The translations under genes and the position numbers were made by a program. Below, piece by piece: positions 1 through 8,714 of a stretch of 64,000 bases of DNA. The stretch is from Thioalkalivibrio sp. ALJ24 (lineage in GTDB: Bacteria; Pseudomonadota; Gammaproteobacteria; Ectothiorhodospirales; Ectothiorhodospiraceae). Positions within the stretch are counted from its first letter, which is position 1. Each line of letters starts with the position of its first letter. The DNA lies in the NCBI RefSeq assembly GCF_000377785.1, contig NZ_KB898724.1, forward strand, positions 62,001 to 126,000. Direction: 5' to 3'. The notes beneath the pieces are model-generated. The model saw only the letters and a list, made by a program, of their open reading frames with translations, had not been told where the DNA came from and searched no databases.

Positions 1-792
1 GCCGAATTCGAGGCACGCTATCAGCGCGAGGACGAGCGCAACTGCGTGAAATTCCTGCTGGCGGATGACGACAACCCCGGGTCGGTGCTGTCGTCGCTGC
101 GCGCGGCGCGCGAGAACGTCCGCACCACGCGGGACCTGGTGCCCTCGGAGGCCTGGGAGGTGATCAACGAGCTGTACCTGTACGCGCGCGATCACATCGA
201 CCAGGGGATCACCCGCCGGGGGCGCTTCGAGTTTCTTTCCGAAGTGATCGAGCGCTGCCAGATGCTGACCGGACTGCTGGCCGGCAGCATGAGCCACGAT
301 GCCGCCTACGAATTCATCCGCCTGGGGCGCAATCTCGAGCGCGCGGACATGACCACCCGTCAGGTGGATATCGGGGCGATGCGCCTGCTGTCGGATCAGG
401 ATGAGCCGGCCGCTCCCTACCAGGGTCTTCTTTGGGCGTCGATCCTGCGTTCGATGGGCGGGTTCCAGATGTATCGGCTGCATGTGAAACGGCGCATCAA
501 CGGCCCGGACGCGGTGCGGTTTCTGCTGCAGGACACGGCGTTCCCGCGCGCGGTCGCGCACGCCCTGGCCGAGGTGCAGTCGGCACTGGAACGGCTGCCG
601 CGCAACGAGCTGTCACTGCGTCTGGTGTCCCAGGCGCGGCGTCACGCACTCAATGCGGACATTGACGAGCGGATCGCCGACGGCGGACTGCATGACTTCC
701 TGGATGCGCTGCAGCAGGACGTGGCCGAGCTGCACACGGCCAACCAGCGGACCTGGTTCCTGTTTGCGGAGCAGGCCCCCGACGCGGCCTGA
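1..792 (+). CDS. alpha-E domain protein, 5'-truncated by window edge
   Basis: The reading frame is open from base 1, so the 5' end lies outside the window; an internal GTG at 46 is not the true start. About 263 residues are visible, which fits the C-terminal part of the alpha-E (DUF403, COG2307) family, usually near 310 residues. It is a largely helical soluble protein with no signal peptide or membrane segment in the visible part. In other genomes alpha-E proteins occur with a circularly permuted ATP-grasp, a transglutaminase-like protease and the Anbu proteasome homologue, a set proposed to make and trim peptide tags. Here the Anbu gene follows immediately but on the opposite strand, which supports the family call. 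The biochemical role is unproven. Confidence 0.8.
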   Translation, partial: AEFEARYQREDERNCVKFLLADDDNPGSVLSSLRAARENVRTTRDLVPSEAWEVINELYLYARDHIDQGITRRGRFEFLSEVIERCQMLTGLLAGSMSHDAAYEFIRLGRNLERADMTTRQVDIGAMRLLSDQDEPAAPYQGLLWASILRSMGGFQMYRLHVKRRINGPDAVRFLLQDTAFPRAVAHALAEVQSALERLPRNELSLRLVSQARRHALNADIDERIADGGLHDFLDALQQDVAELHTANQRTWFLFAEQAPDAA

Positions 793-795
793 GCG

Positions 796-815
796 GGCCC
801 GGAATCGCCCGGGCC
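796..815. terminator. hairpin between convergent alpha-E and Anbu genes
   Basis: Seven-base arms (796-802 and 809-815) flank a six-base loop just after the alpha-E stop and before the Anbu stop on the other strand. There is no T run, so this is a possible bidirectional stop or only a GC-rich hairpin. Confidence 0.35.
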
Positions 816-821
816 GGCGGG

Positions 822-1625
822 TCAGGACTTCCGGCGCGCGCGGCGACTGACGCGGGTGCCGCGGTCCTTGCGCCCGTGGCGGTGCTCCCAGTCGAAGCGG
901 GGGAGATCGGTGAAGGCCTTCTTCACGTTCTCGTCCCAGGCGTGGGTCAGCGAGCGCAGGTATTCGTCGTCCGCCTCGAGACAAAGATAGTGATCCATCT
1001 CCAGGGTGTCGCGTTCGTACACCAGCACCTCGATCGGCGGGCCGACGGTCAGGTTGGAGCGGATTGTGGAGTCGATCGAGACCAGGGCGCAGCGGGCCGC
1101 ATCGCCCAGCGAGGTCCCCGCATCGATGATGCGGTCGAGGATGGGCTTGCCGTACTTGCTCTCGCCGATCTGCAGGAACCGGGTTTTCTGCGAGGTGGTG
1201 ATGTAGTTGCCCTGCGGATAGACCAGATAGATGGCCGGATCCTCGCCGGCAATCTGGCCTCCGATGATCAGGGTTGCATCCCCCTTCATCCCTGATTTTG
1301 ACAGTGCCTCGGAGTGTTTTTCCTGCTCCTCGCGATTGATGCGGCCGAGGTATTCGGCGGCCTGAGACATGTGGTTCACGGTGGCCAGGCTGGTCTCGGC
1401 CGCGCCTTCGCTGCCGGCTTCCTCCATCTCCCGCTGCAGGCGGTGGACGACCGCCTGGGTGGTGGCCAGGTTACCGGCGGCGAGCACCACGAACAGGCGC
1501 TGTCCCTCCACCTCGAAGGTGTGCATCTTGGAGTAGGTGCTGACCTGGTCGACGCCGGCGTTGGTGCGCGAGTCGGAGGCGAACACCAGGCCTTCGTCCA
1601 GATCGATGGCGACACAGTAGGTCAT
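822..1625 (-). CDS. Anbu-type proteasome-like peptidase
   Basis: A 267-residue Ntn-hydrolase of the bacterial Anbu / proteasome-type protease family (COG3484). There is no propeptide: Met1 is followed directly by Thr2, which would become the N-terminal nucleophile after Met removal. Asp18 and Lys33 lie where the proteasomal Thr1/Asp17/Lys33 triad expects them, so the catalytic set looks complete. The C-terminal 20 residues are strongly basic. Known Anbu proteins assemble into open-ring or helical oligomers, and a physiological substrate is not firmly established. It converges on the alpha-E gene, its usual functional partner, instead of being co-directional with it. BPH proteins, a second bacterial proteasome-like family, are the main alternative, but the N-terminus and the alpha-E neighbour favour Anbu. 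Confidence 0.88.
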   Translation of the reverse strand: MTYCVAIDLDEGLVFASDSRTNAGVDQVSTYSKMHTFEVEGQRLFVVLAAGNLATTQAVVHRLQREMEEAGSEGAAETSLATVNHMSQAAEYLGRINREEQEKHSEALSKSGMKGDATLIIGGQIAGEDPAIYLVYPQGNYITTSQKTRFLQIGESKYGKPILDRIIDAGTSLGDAARCALVSIDSTIRSNLTVGPPIEVLVYERDTLEMDHYLCLEADDEYLRSLTHAWDENVKKAFTDLPRFDWEHRHGRKDRGTRVSRRARRKS

Positions 1626-1736
1626 CGGGCGGGCAAGTCCGGGCAGGGCGGAACTCGTGGATACTAGGCGCCGCCAGCGGGTGCGTCAACGCAGGCCGGG
1701 CCGTCGTATGGTCGGGCCCTTGCGGGGATCCCGGGG

Positions 1737-2168
1737 TCAGGTCTTCAGGATGCCGTTGGGGGCGTGGGTGCGCATCCAGTCGCGGACCATGTGGCCATAT
1801 TCGTGATCGTCCCTGCGGATGTGGTTCATCAGCCAGTCACGCAGGGTCTCGCCCAGTTCCGTGGCCACGTCCTGCCCGTCGGCGAAGTCATGCTGGTACT
1901 GGCGGATCCGGCGGCTGAAGGCCTCGTGTGCGTGGCGGTGCCGCTCCAGGGCCGGGTATTCCACGATCTCCAGCATCTCCTCCTCGAAGGCGAAGTGGGT
2001 CAGGGTGTAGTCCACGACCTGATCCAGCACCTCGTGGACCTCCTCGCGCGCGGCGCGGCCCTCGACCGCTTCGTGCAGCCGGTTGATGTATTCGACGATG
2101 CGCTTGTGCTGGTTGTCGATGACCGGGATCCCCGTATCCAGATCATCCGACCAGTGAACGTAGGGCAT
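1737..2168 (-). CDS. bacteriohemerythrin, copy 1
   Basis: A 143-residue single-domain hemerythrin. All seven di-iron ligands of the four-helix bundle are present: His21, His58, Glu62, His77, His81, His116 and Asp121. Such proteins bind O2 reversibly, and in methanotrophs and other aerobes they deliver O2 or buffer it and NO. No signal peptide, so cytoplasmic. It lies 84 bases downstream of a second hemerythrin on the same strand, probably in one transcript; the first 30 residues of the two are nearly the same, so they look like a tandem duplication. A good purine-rich ribosome site precedes the ATG. Confidence 0.92.
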   Translation of the reverse strand: MPYVHWSDDLDTGIPVIDNQHKRIVEYINRLHEAVEGRAAREEVHEVLDQVVDYTLTHFAFEEEMLEIVEYPALERHRHAHEAFSRRIRQYQHDFADGQDVATELGETLRDWLMNHIRRDDHEYGHMVRDWMRTHAPNGILKT

Positions 2169-2252
2169 GGATCCATCTCCTGGTGACGTTATCGGTATCC
2201 GGAAGCCGCCGTGCGGCGGCCGTTCAGCGCAGCGCGGGATGGAGCGGTTCTT

Positions 2253-2699
2253 CTAACGACCGAACAGCTTGCTGAAGAGCCCGCGACTGTGGGGCTCGGC
2301 GGCCCCGGTGTGCTGGCGCACGAGTTCGGCATAGTCGGCGTCGTCGTGCTTGATGTGATTGACCAGCCAGGTCTTGAGTACGGTGTGCAGTTCGCGGGCG
2401 ATGTCCTCGCCGTTCTCGAACTGTTCCTTGAAGGTTTCCACCCGGCGGATGAACAGGCCGTGCACCCGCTGGTGGGCGCGCAGGAACGGATACCCGGCCT
2501 CCTCCATCATTTCTTCCTCGAAGGTGAAGTGCGACTGGGTGTAGTCGATGAGCTGGTTGATGACATCACCCACCTCGTCGCGATCGCTGGTCTCGATCGC
2601 ATGATGGAGCTCGTTGATGTAATCAACGATGCGTTTGTGCTGGTTGTCGATGACATCGATCCCGGTGTCGAGATCATCGCTCCATTCCATGTGTGCCAT
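2253..2699 (-). CDS. bacteriohemerythrin, copy 2
   Basis: A 148-residue hemerythrin paralogous to its downstream neighbour, with intact iron ligands His21, His57, Glu61, His76, His80, His115 and Asp120. It differs from copy 1 mainly in the loop after helix A and in a C-terminal tail (about residues 131-148) rich in Ser, Lys and Phe, so the copies may have different partners. It is the promoter-proximal gene of the pair and is divergent from the permease gene starting at 2900. Predicted cytoplasmic O2 or NO binding; the true ligand in this organism cannot be read from sequence. Confidence 0.92.
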   Translation of the reverse strand: MAHMEWSDDLDTGIDVIDNQHKRIVDYINELHHAIETSDRDEVGDVINQLIDYTQSHFTFEEEMMEEAGYPFLRAHQRVHGLFIRRVETFKEQFENGEDIARELHTVLKTWLVNHIKHDDADYAELVRQHTGAAEPHSRGLFSKLFGR

Positions 2700-2899
2700 T
2701 CAGTGCTCCGGACTGCGGGCGTGGAACTGCAATGTGGTCTGCGGCAGGGTACGGGATATGGACGGCCATGTTCAGTGATCGGGGTCATAAACAACCCCGA
2801 AATGGCCCGCCCGGGCCGTCCTTGACCCTCCGGTTTGCCGGCCCGGATACTCGCCGGAACCGGAGCGTCCCCACTTTCCTGCTGAAGCCGAGGGCCCGC

Positions 2900-4435
2900 A
2901 TGCCTCTTTTCTGGATCACCCTGATTCCGTTCGCACTGCTGTTCGTGCTGCTGGTGTTCCTGCGCCGGCCGGCATACGAGGCGGCCCCGCTGGCCTGGCT
3001 TGCCACGCTGCTGATCGGCCTGTTCGTCTGGCAGCTCCCGGGGATGGTGGTGGCCACCAGCCTGGCCAATGCCGGGGTGGTGTTCCTCGAGGTGATGCTG
3101 ATCATCACCGTCGCCCTGCTGATGCTGAACGTGCTGATCCGGACCGGGCATCTTGATGCGATCCAGTGCGCCATCGGCCGGGTTTCGGACGACCGCCGGG
3201 TGCTGGCCATGCTGCTGGGCTGGGGACTGGTCGGCTTTGTCGAGGGGATCGCCGGTTTCGGGACCCCGGCGGTGCTGGCCGCGCCGCTGCTGGTGTATTT
3301 CGGCATGCGCCCGCTGAAGGCGGTGGCCATCGCGCTGATCGGCAACTCCACCGCGGTACCCTTCGGTGCCGCGGGGACCCCGGTGGTGATCGGCTTCGCC
3401 GGCCTGGGGCTGGACGAGGCCACCGTGGAGCAGGCGGTGTTCCAGACCGCGGCCATCCATGGCGCGCTGGGGGTATTCGTCACCGTGTTCATCGCCTGGG
3501 TGGCAACCCTGGGCGAGGAGAAGGGACGTTTTCGCGAGTTCATCCCCTTCGCGGTGTTCTCCGGGCTGGCCTTCGGGGTTCCTTATTTCCTGGTGGCCTG
3601 GCTGGTCGGGCCGGAGCTGCCGGCGATCATCGGTGGTGCCAGCGCGATGGCCCTGATCGCCTGGGCGGCGCACATCGGCTGGCTGCTGCCGGTGCGGGGC
3701 GGCCGCGAGGCGGGCGAGGCGGTGGACCTGCGCCGGGTGGTGCGCGGGCTGGTGCCGTTCGCGGTAATGGCCGTGGCCCTGATCCTGTCGCGCACGGTGG
3801 ATCCGCTGCGCGAGTGGCTGGCGGGGGTGGAGATCGGTTTTTCCGCGCTGCCCGCGGTGGACCCGGACCAGACCCTGCAGCCGCTGTTTACACCGTATTT
3901 CTATTTCTTCCTTGCGCTGCTGACTGCGATGTTCCTGTTCCGCGTGGAGCGTGCCACCCTGGGGCAGGCGGCCGTGGCCACCTGGCAACGCGTGCGCATC
4001 GCGGCGATCGTGCTGGTCTTCATCATCAGCCTTACGCAGCTGCTGCTGGTCTCCGGCGAGAACGGTGCGGACCTGCCATCCATCCCGCGGGTCATGGGCC
4101 AGGGGCTGGCCGAGCTGCTGGGGGGCACGTTCGTGCTGTTCAGTGCCTTCGTCGGCGCTCTGGGTTCGTTCATGACCGGGAGCGCCACGGTCTCCAACCT
4201 GCTGTTTACCGGGCTCCAGGTCGATACCGCGGAAGCGCTGGGGCTGGCGGTCCCGTCGATCCTGGCCCTGCAACTGATCGGTGCCGGGGTGGGCAACATG
4301 ATCTCGCTGCAGAACATCGCCATGGCCGCCGGGGCGGCGGGGCTGGAGGCCCGCGAGGGGCAGGTGATCCGCGAGACGATCATCCCGGTGCTGGTGGTCT
4401 GTACCAGTGCCGGGCTGTTGATGCTGGTGTGGTGA
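2900..4435 (+). CDS. L-lactate permease family transporter (LldP-type)
   Basis: A 511-residue hydrophobic protein with a dozen or more membrane helices, matching the lactate permease (LctP/LldP) family in length and in its glycine-rich conserved loops (for example the stretch around residues 115-125, EGIAGFGTPA). The frame is open to 2693, but the upstream 69 codons are not membrane-like; the ATG at 2900 opens directly into the first helix and has a GAGGG-type site before it, so it was preferred. Family members are proton symporters for lactate and glycolate. No lactate dehydrogenase or regulator is adjacent, so the substrate is uncertain. Divergent from the hemerythrins. Confidence 0.85.
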   Translation: MPLFWITLIPFALLFVLLVFLRRPAYEAAPLAWLATLLIGLFVWQLPGMVVATSLANAGVVFLEVMLIITVALLMLNVLIRTGHLDAIQCAIGRVSDDRRVLAMLLGWGLVGFVEGIAGFGTPAVLAAPLLVYFGMRPLKAVAIALIGNSTAVPFGAAGTPVVIGFAGLGLDEATVEQAVFQTAAIHGALGVFVTVFIAWVATLGEEKGRFREFIPFAVFSGLAFGVPYFLVAWLVGPELPAIIGGASAMALIAWAAHIGWLLPVRGGREAGEAVDLRRVVRGLVPFAVMAVALILSRTVDPLREWLAGVEIGFSALPAVDPDQTLQPLFTPYFYFFLALLTAMFLFRVERATLGQAAVATWQRVRIAAIVLVFIISLTQLLLVSGENGADLPSIPRVMGQGLAELLGGTFVLFSAFVGALGSFMTGSATVSNLLFTGLQVDTAEALGLAVPSILALQLIGAGVGNMISLQNIAMAAGAAGLEAREGQVIRETIIPVLVVCTSAGLLMLVW

Positions 4436-4459
4436 GCCGCCCCCCCGTGCGGGGGCGGC
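4436..4459. terminator. GC-rich hairpin between convergent genes
   Basis: Nine-base arms (GCCGCCCCC / GGGGGCGGC) sit directly after the permease stop and before the stop of the minus-strand gene ending at 4479. There is no T tract; probably a shared transcription stop. Confidence 0.5.
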
Positions 4460-4478
4460 GGCGCGATAGGCAGGGTGT

Positions 4479-4928
4479 TCAGTAGAGGAAGTCGGGAAGA
4501 TGCTTGCGCAGATCGGCCGGCTTCTCCACCTTGGCGACGTTCTTGGAGACCTCCGCGGTGACGGTCTGGGCGACCTGGCGGTCCAGGGTATCCCGCAGTG
4601 CGCCGAGGAAGGACGGCGCGGCGACGATCACCAGATGCTGAAAGCTGCCGGCGTGGTGGGCCTCGCGCAGGCGTTCGGCCAGTTCGCGGGCGAATCGCTC
4701 GCGCTCCACGGCGGCCGGGTCGGTTGGGTCCTGCATGGCATGGCGGCCATCCCCGGTCGAGCTGCTCCAGCTGCGGCCGGGCCGGTCGGAGACCAGGTCC
4801 TGATTGTGGGCCCGGGATTGGCTGTGGGTGAGGGCTTCGACGTCCTGCATGTTGCTGCAGGCCCGGCCTTCGCAGCTGAGGATGCGCGCGCGGGCGGCAT
4901 CGGCGACCACGATCCAGACAGTGTTCAT
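4479..4928 (-). CDS. host-attachment family protein (PF10116-like)
   Basis: A 149-residue soluble protein. The N-terminus (MNTVWIVVADAARARIL) and the C-terminal helical half match the family annotated 'protein required for attachment to host cells', first named in Agrobacterium. The ATG at 4928 has a strong GGGAGGAAA site; a much longer open frame upstream has no coding signal of its own and was rejected as a start. There is no signal peptide or membrane segment, which sits badly with a surface adhesin. The fold resembles eRF1-domain-like nucleic-acid-binding proteins, so the family name may mislead. The gene stands alone. Confidence 0.75.
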   Translation of the reverse strand: MNTVWIVVADAARARILSCEGRACSNMQDVEALTHSQSRAHNQDLVSDRPGRSWSSSTGDGRHAMQDPTDPAAVERERFARELAERLREAHHAGSFQHLVIVAAPSFLGALRDTLDRQVAQTVTAEVSKNVAKVEKPADLRKHLPDFLY

Positions 4929-5065
4929 GCATTTCCTCCCGTAGATTGAATGTCGGTGGCCCGACGGGACGCGGGTCCGGAAAAGGACCCACATCCACAG
5001 TGTAGATGCCGGCGGCGGGACGCGTCCGTCTTCGCGGGGGGAACCCCGGGTATCCGTGATCCGGA

Positions 5066-7498
5066 TCACGGCCGCGCGTCGGACACCGTCCGGTCCGTTC
5101 GCGGGGTAGTGGCAGGCAGGCAGTCGCTCAGGGGGCGCGGCATCGCGAGGCCGTAACCCTGGCCGAAGGGGATACCCAGGTCGCGCAGCCGCGCCCCGAC
5201 GCGGTCGTTCTCCACGTGTTCGGCGATGGTGGTCAGGCCCACGATCCCGCTGAGTTCGTGGATCGCGCGGACCATGGCCAGGTCGATGGGGTCGTGTTCG
5301 ATGTCCTTGACGAAGCTGCCGTCGATCTTCAGGTAGTCCACCGGCAGGCTCTTGAGGTAGGTGAAGGAAGAAAGCCCGCTGCCGAAATCGTCGAGGGCGA
5401 AGCGACAGCCGAGGGCGCGCAGCTCCTGCATGAACCGGGCGGTGCGGGTGAGGTTGCTGACCGCGGCGGTCTCGGTGATCTCGAAGCACAGCCGGTCGCC
5501 GGGGACGCCGGCGTTGCGGACCACCTCCAGCAGGAATTCGGGGAAGGCCTCGCTGCTCATCGCGGTCCCGGAGATGTTGATGCCGATCACCGGGAGCTCC
5601 TGTCCACGGGTCTGGCACTGCTGCAGCCACTGCAGTGCGGTTTCCGCCACCCAGCGATCCAGCTGGCCCATCAGGTCGAAGCGTTCCGCCGCGGGGATGA
5701 AGATCCCCGGCGACACCGGGTTGCCCTGCGCGTCCCGCAGTCGCAGCAGCAGTTCGTGATAGGCCAAGGGCCCGTCCTGCAGCGCGAGCACGGGCTGGGA
5801 CCAGAGCTCGAATTCCCCGCGCTCGATCGCCTGCGGGATGCGGCTGACCCAGTGCATCTCGCCTGTCCGATCGGCCAGATCGGAATCCTGCGGGGTGTAG
5901 ACGCGGACCTGGTTGCGCCCGGAATCCTTGGCCGCATAGCAGGCGGTATCGGCGTGCCGCAGCAGCTGTTCGGTGGATTCGGCCGTCGCGTCTACCGCGA
6001 CCACGCCGAGGCTGGCGGACAGGGCAAACACGTTGTCCTCCCAGAAGAAGCGCATGCCGGCGATCTCGCTGGCGATGTCCACCGCCATGCGGCTGCCCTG
6101 TTCGATGTCGCAGTCCTGCATCAGGATGCCGAACTCGTCGCCGCCGAGCCGCGCCAGGTGATCCTGCGGCCGCATGATGCTGCGCAGCATGCCGGCGACC
6201 TGGCGCAGCATCTCGTCACCGGCCCAGTGGCCGCGCGTGTCGTTGATCAGCTTGAACTGGTCGAGATCGAGATAGCAAAGCACGTGTTCGGACCCGCCGC
6301 CGCGGGCCTGATGCAGGGCCTGTTCCAGCAGCTGTTCGAAGCGCCGGCGGTTGCACAGCCCGGTCAGGTCGTCGTGCGAGCTGCGATAGGCCATGTGCTG
6401 CAGGGCCTCGCGCACCTCGGTGACATCGCGCAGGACCAGCACGTGGCCGCGCGGTGTGCCGTCGATATCCTGCACCGGGGTGACCGTCAGCTGGACCGGT
6501 TGCAGGGTGTCATCCGGCTGGCGCAGCACGAGATCGCCGTGTCCGGGGTCCCGGCAGTCCCCGGCCAGCGGGTCCACGGGGCGCCCGTCGGTTTCGTCCT
6601 CCAGGCGCAGGACTTCGCCCACCGGGCGGTCGCGCAGTGTGTCGTACGGTCGGTCCAGGAGCTGGGCGGCGACCGGGTTGGCGTAATCGATGCGCCCGTC
6701 CGGTGCGACGGTCAGGACCCCGTCGCCGATCGATGCCAGGGTGATCTGTGCGCGGCGCTGCTCGCGGGCATGGCGGGCGCGCTGCTCGTCGATGACCGCC
6801 TGCTGATGGCTGCGGGTGAGGCGCATGCCCAGCCACTCCGCGCACAGCCCGAGAAAGCTTCGGGCGACTGCATCCGGGGTTCGGAACAGGGCGCGGCCGC
6901 GGCGGCAGCTGACCAGGATCACCGATTCCGGGATGTCGGCCGGAACCCGCACCGCGTCCAGGCGTCCGGCCGCCGCCAGCCCGACCTCGTCGCCGCTCAG
7001 GGTGCGGGGCAGGTGGTCGGCCGCCAGGCGGGTGCACAGGGCGTCGGCGCGTTCCTTGATCAGGCAGGCCGGTCGCGCGGGATCGCTCGCCCAGTGGGCG
7101 ATGCGCTCGATACCGTCGCTGCGCTGGCGAAACAGTGCGATCTCGTCGCTGTCCAGCTCGCGTGCCGCGGCCTCCAGCAGGCGCCGGTCGGCCCGGTCGT
7201 CGCCGTGGTCTCCGCTGGAGTCTCCGGCGCGCTCTCCGGGGGCTTCGGCACCGGCAGTGATCGCCGCGAAGGTGCGCAGTACATGGGTGTGCGAGGCCAG
7301 CATGCGGATGCGCGCGAGGAGGAAGCCGAACAGCAGTCCGACCAGCGCCGGGATCACGAACAGCTGCGGCGGAAAGCCCTCGACGCCGTAGACGAAGCGC
7401 ACCTGGATGGCCGCCAGCACCGCGACGATGGCCACCGACAGCGCCGTGTAGCGCAGGTAGATCGGCCAGGTCTCGCGCCAGCCCGCGTGTTCCTGCAT
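5066..7498 (-). CDS. membrane PAS-GGDEF-EAL cyclic-di-GMP protein
   Basis: An 810-residue signalling protein. Two N-terminal membrane helices (about residues 12-60) are followed by a GAF-like region (about 90-260), a PAS domain (about 265-385), a GGDEF domain with an intact GGDEF motif at 452-456, and an EAL domain whose signature reads E582-L-L, with the downstream DDFGSG motif intact. By family rules it could both make and degrade cyclic-di-GMP; one domain may be purely regulatory. The ATG at 7498 has a GGGGGAGG site; the frame continues upstream without membrane or domain content. Transcribed divergently from the DUF21 gene. The sensed signal is unknown. Confidence 0.93.
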   Translation of the reverse strand: MQEHAGWRETWPIYLRYTALSVAIVAVLAAIQVRFVYGVEGFPPQLFVIPALVGLLFGFLLARIRMLASHTHVLRTFAAITAGAEAPGERAGDSSGDHGDDRADRRLLEAAARELDSDEIALFRQRSDGIERIAHWASDPARPACLIKERADALCTRLAADHLPRTLSGDEVGLAAAGRLDAVRVPADIPESVILVSCRRGRALFRTPDAVARSFLGLCAEWLGMRLTRSHQQAVIDEQRARHAREQRRAQITLASIGDGVLTVAPDGRIDYANPVAAQLLDRPYDTLRDRPVGEVLRLEDETDGRPVDPLAGDCRDPGHGDLVLRQPDDTLQPVQLTVTPVQDIDGTPRGHVLVLRDVTEVREALQHMAYRSSHDDLTGLCNRRRFEQLLEQALHQARGGGSEHVLCYLDLDQFKLINDTRGHWAGDEMLRQVAGMLRSIMRPQDHLARLGGDEFGILMQDCDIEQGSRMAVDIASEIAGMRFFWEDNVFALSASLGVVAVDATAESTEQLLRHADTACYAAKDSGRNQVRVYTPQDSDLADRTGEMHWVSRIPQAIERGEFELWSQPVLALQDGPLAYHELLLRLRDAQGNPVSPGIFIPAAERFDLMGQLDRWVAETALQWLQQCQTRGQELPVIGINISGTAMSSEAFPEFLLEVVRNAGVPGDRLCFEITETAAVSNLTRTARFMQELRALGCRFALDDFGSGLSSFTYLKSLPVDYLKIDGSFVKDIEHDPIDLAMVRAIHELSGIVGLTTIAEHVENDRVGARLRDLGIPFGQGYGLAMPRPLSDCLPATTPRTDRTVSDARP

Positions 7499-7661
7499 TC
7501 CTCCCCCTTTCCGGCAGGATCGCGCCGCGCGGCTTCGTGATGGCCGTCGTCGGTGAATTGCCGGGCGGGCATACGCTACACCGGGGGGCGGGCAGGTACA
7601 ATCCGGGGTCTGCCTCGTGGTTCGGCGATCCGGCGGGGCACTGCGACCACGGGGGGCGAGG

Positions 7662-8684
7662 ATGACCATCACCACGTTGACCTGGATCGGTGTCCTGCTG
7701 TGCCTGTCGCAGTCGGCGATCCTGTCGGGCCTCAATCTGGGGCTGTTCGCCCGCAGCAAGCTGGAGCTGCAGGTGGAGGCCAGCAAGGGCGATGCCCGGG
7801 CGCAGCGGGTGCTGCACCTGCGCGAGGATTCCAACTTCGCGCTGGTGACCATCCTGTGGGGCAATGTGGGCGTCAACGTGCTGCTGGCGCTGCTCTCCGG
7901 CTCGGTGATGGGCGGGGTCGCGGCGTTCCTGTTCTCCACGGTGGTGATCACCATCTTCGCCGAGATCATCCCGCAGTCGTATTTCTCCCGCCACGCGCTG
8001 CGCGTGGCCTCGGTGCTGTATCCGGTGTTGCGCTTCTATCAGTTCCTGATGTATCCGGTCGCGCGGCCCACCGCGTGGGTGCTGGACCGCTGGCTGGGCG
8101 GGGAGGAGATCCGCTATTTCCCGGAACGCGACCTGCACCAGGTGCTGGATCTGCACATGCGTTCGGGCGAGAGCGAGATCGCGCGGGTGGAGGGGCGCGG
8201 GGCGCGCAACTTTCTCGAGCTGGACGACATCGCGGTGCGCCACGAGGGCGAGCCGGTGGACCCGTCCAGCATCCTGACCCTGGAGTTCGACGGGGACCGG
8301 CCGCGGTTTCCGCAGATCGAACCGCGGGTGGACGACCCGTTCCTGCGCAGTATCAATCGTTCGGCCTGCAGCTGGGTGATCGTCACCGATCCGAAAGGCG
8401 CGCCCCGGCGGGTGCTGCGCGCGGCGGATTTCACCCGCGAGGCGCTGTTCGCGCCGGAGCGTTTCGACCCGCTGCATCACTGCCTGCACCCGGTGGTGGT
8501 GCGTGATGGCTCGCGGCGGCTGGGGGAGCTGATCCCGCACTTTCGCGTGCGCCCGGCACATCAGGGGGACACGGTGCTGGGCGAGGACGTGATCCTGCTG
8601 TGGGGCGAGCAGCGACGGATCCTCAGCGGGACCGACCTCCTCGGGCGGCTGCTGCGCGGGGTGGCCCGGCCCGCGCCGGAGTGA
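7662..8684 (+). CDS. DUF21 (CNNM-type) membrane protein
   Basis: A 340-residue protein whose N-terminal half is a DUF21/CNNM transmembrane domain with about four helices (residues 1-140), including the conserved region around TIFAEIIPQSY at about 101-111. The remaining half is cytoplasmic and lacks an obvious paired CBS module. DUF21 proteins are linked to divalent cation (Mg2+, Co2+) export or homeostasis in bacteria and eukaryotes. The ATG at 7662 has a GGGGCGAGG site; a GTG at 7617 in the same frame is possible. Convergent with yajD. Metal specificity is not visible. Confidence 0.82.
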   Translation: MTITTLTWIGVLLCLSQSAILSGLNLGLFARSKLELQVEASKGDARAQRVLHLREDSNFALVTILWGNVGVNVLLALLSGSVMGGVAAFLFSTVVITIFAEIIPQSYFSRHALRVASVLYPVLRFYQFLMYPVARPTAWVLDRWLGGEEIRYFPERDLHQVLDLHMRSGESEIARVEGRGARNFLELDDIAVRHEGEPVDPSSILTLEFDGDRPRFPQIEPRVDDPFLRSINRSACSWVIVTDPKGAPRRVLRAADFTREALFAPERFDPLHHCLHPVVVRDGSRRLGELIPHFRVRPAHQGDTVLGEDVILLWGEQRRILSGTDLLGRLLRGVARPAPE

Positions 8685-8714
8685 CCGCGCGGGAGGCGCG
8701 CGGGGCGGTCCGGT

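Noticed and set aside
2507-4273. 588-residue Gln/Arg/His-rich minus-strand frame opposite the permease
   Set aside because: Composition typical of an antisense frame; the plus strand encodes a clear membrane transporter.
4479-5630. 383-residue version of the host-attachment-family gene
   Set aside because: The upstream 230 codons lie antisense to the GGDEF/EAL gene and have no homology; the ATG at 4928 has a strong ribosome site.
5216-7540. 774-residue plus-strand open frame opposite the GGDEF/EAL gene
   Set aside because: It is the mirror frame of a gene with clear domains; its sequence shows no domain of its own.
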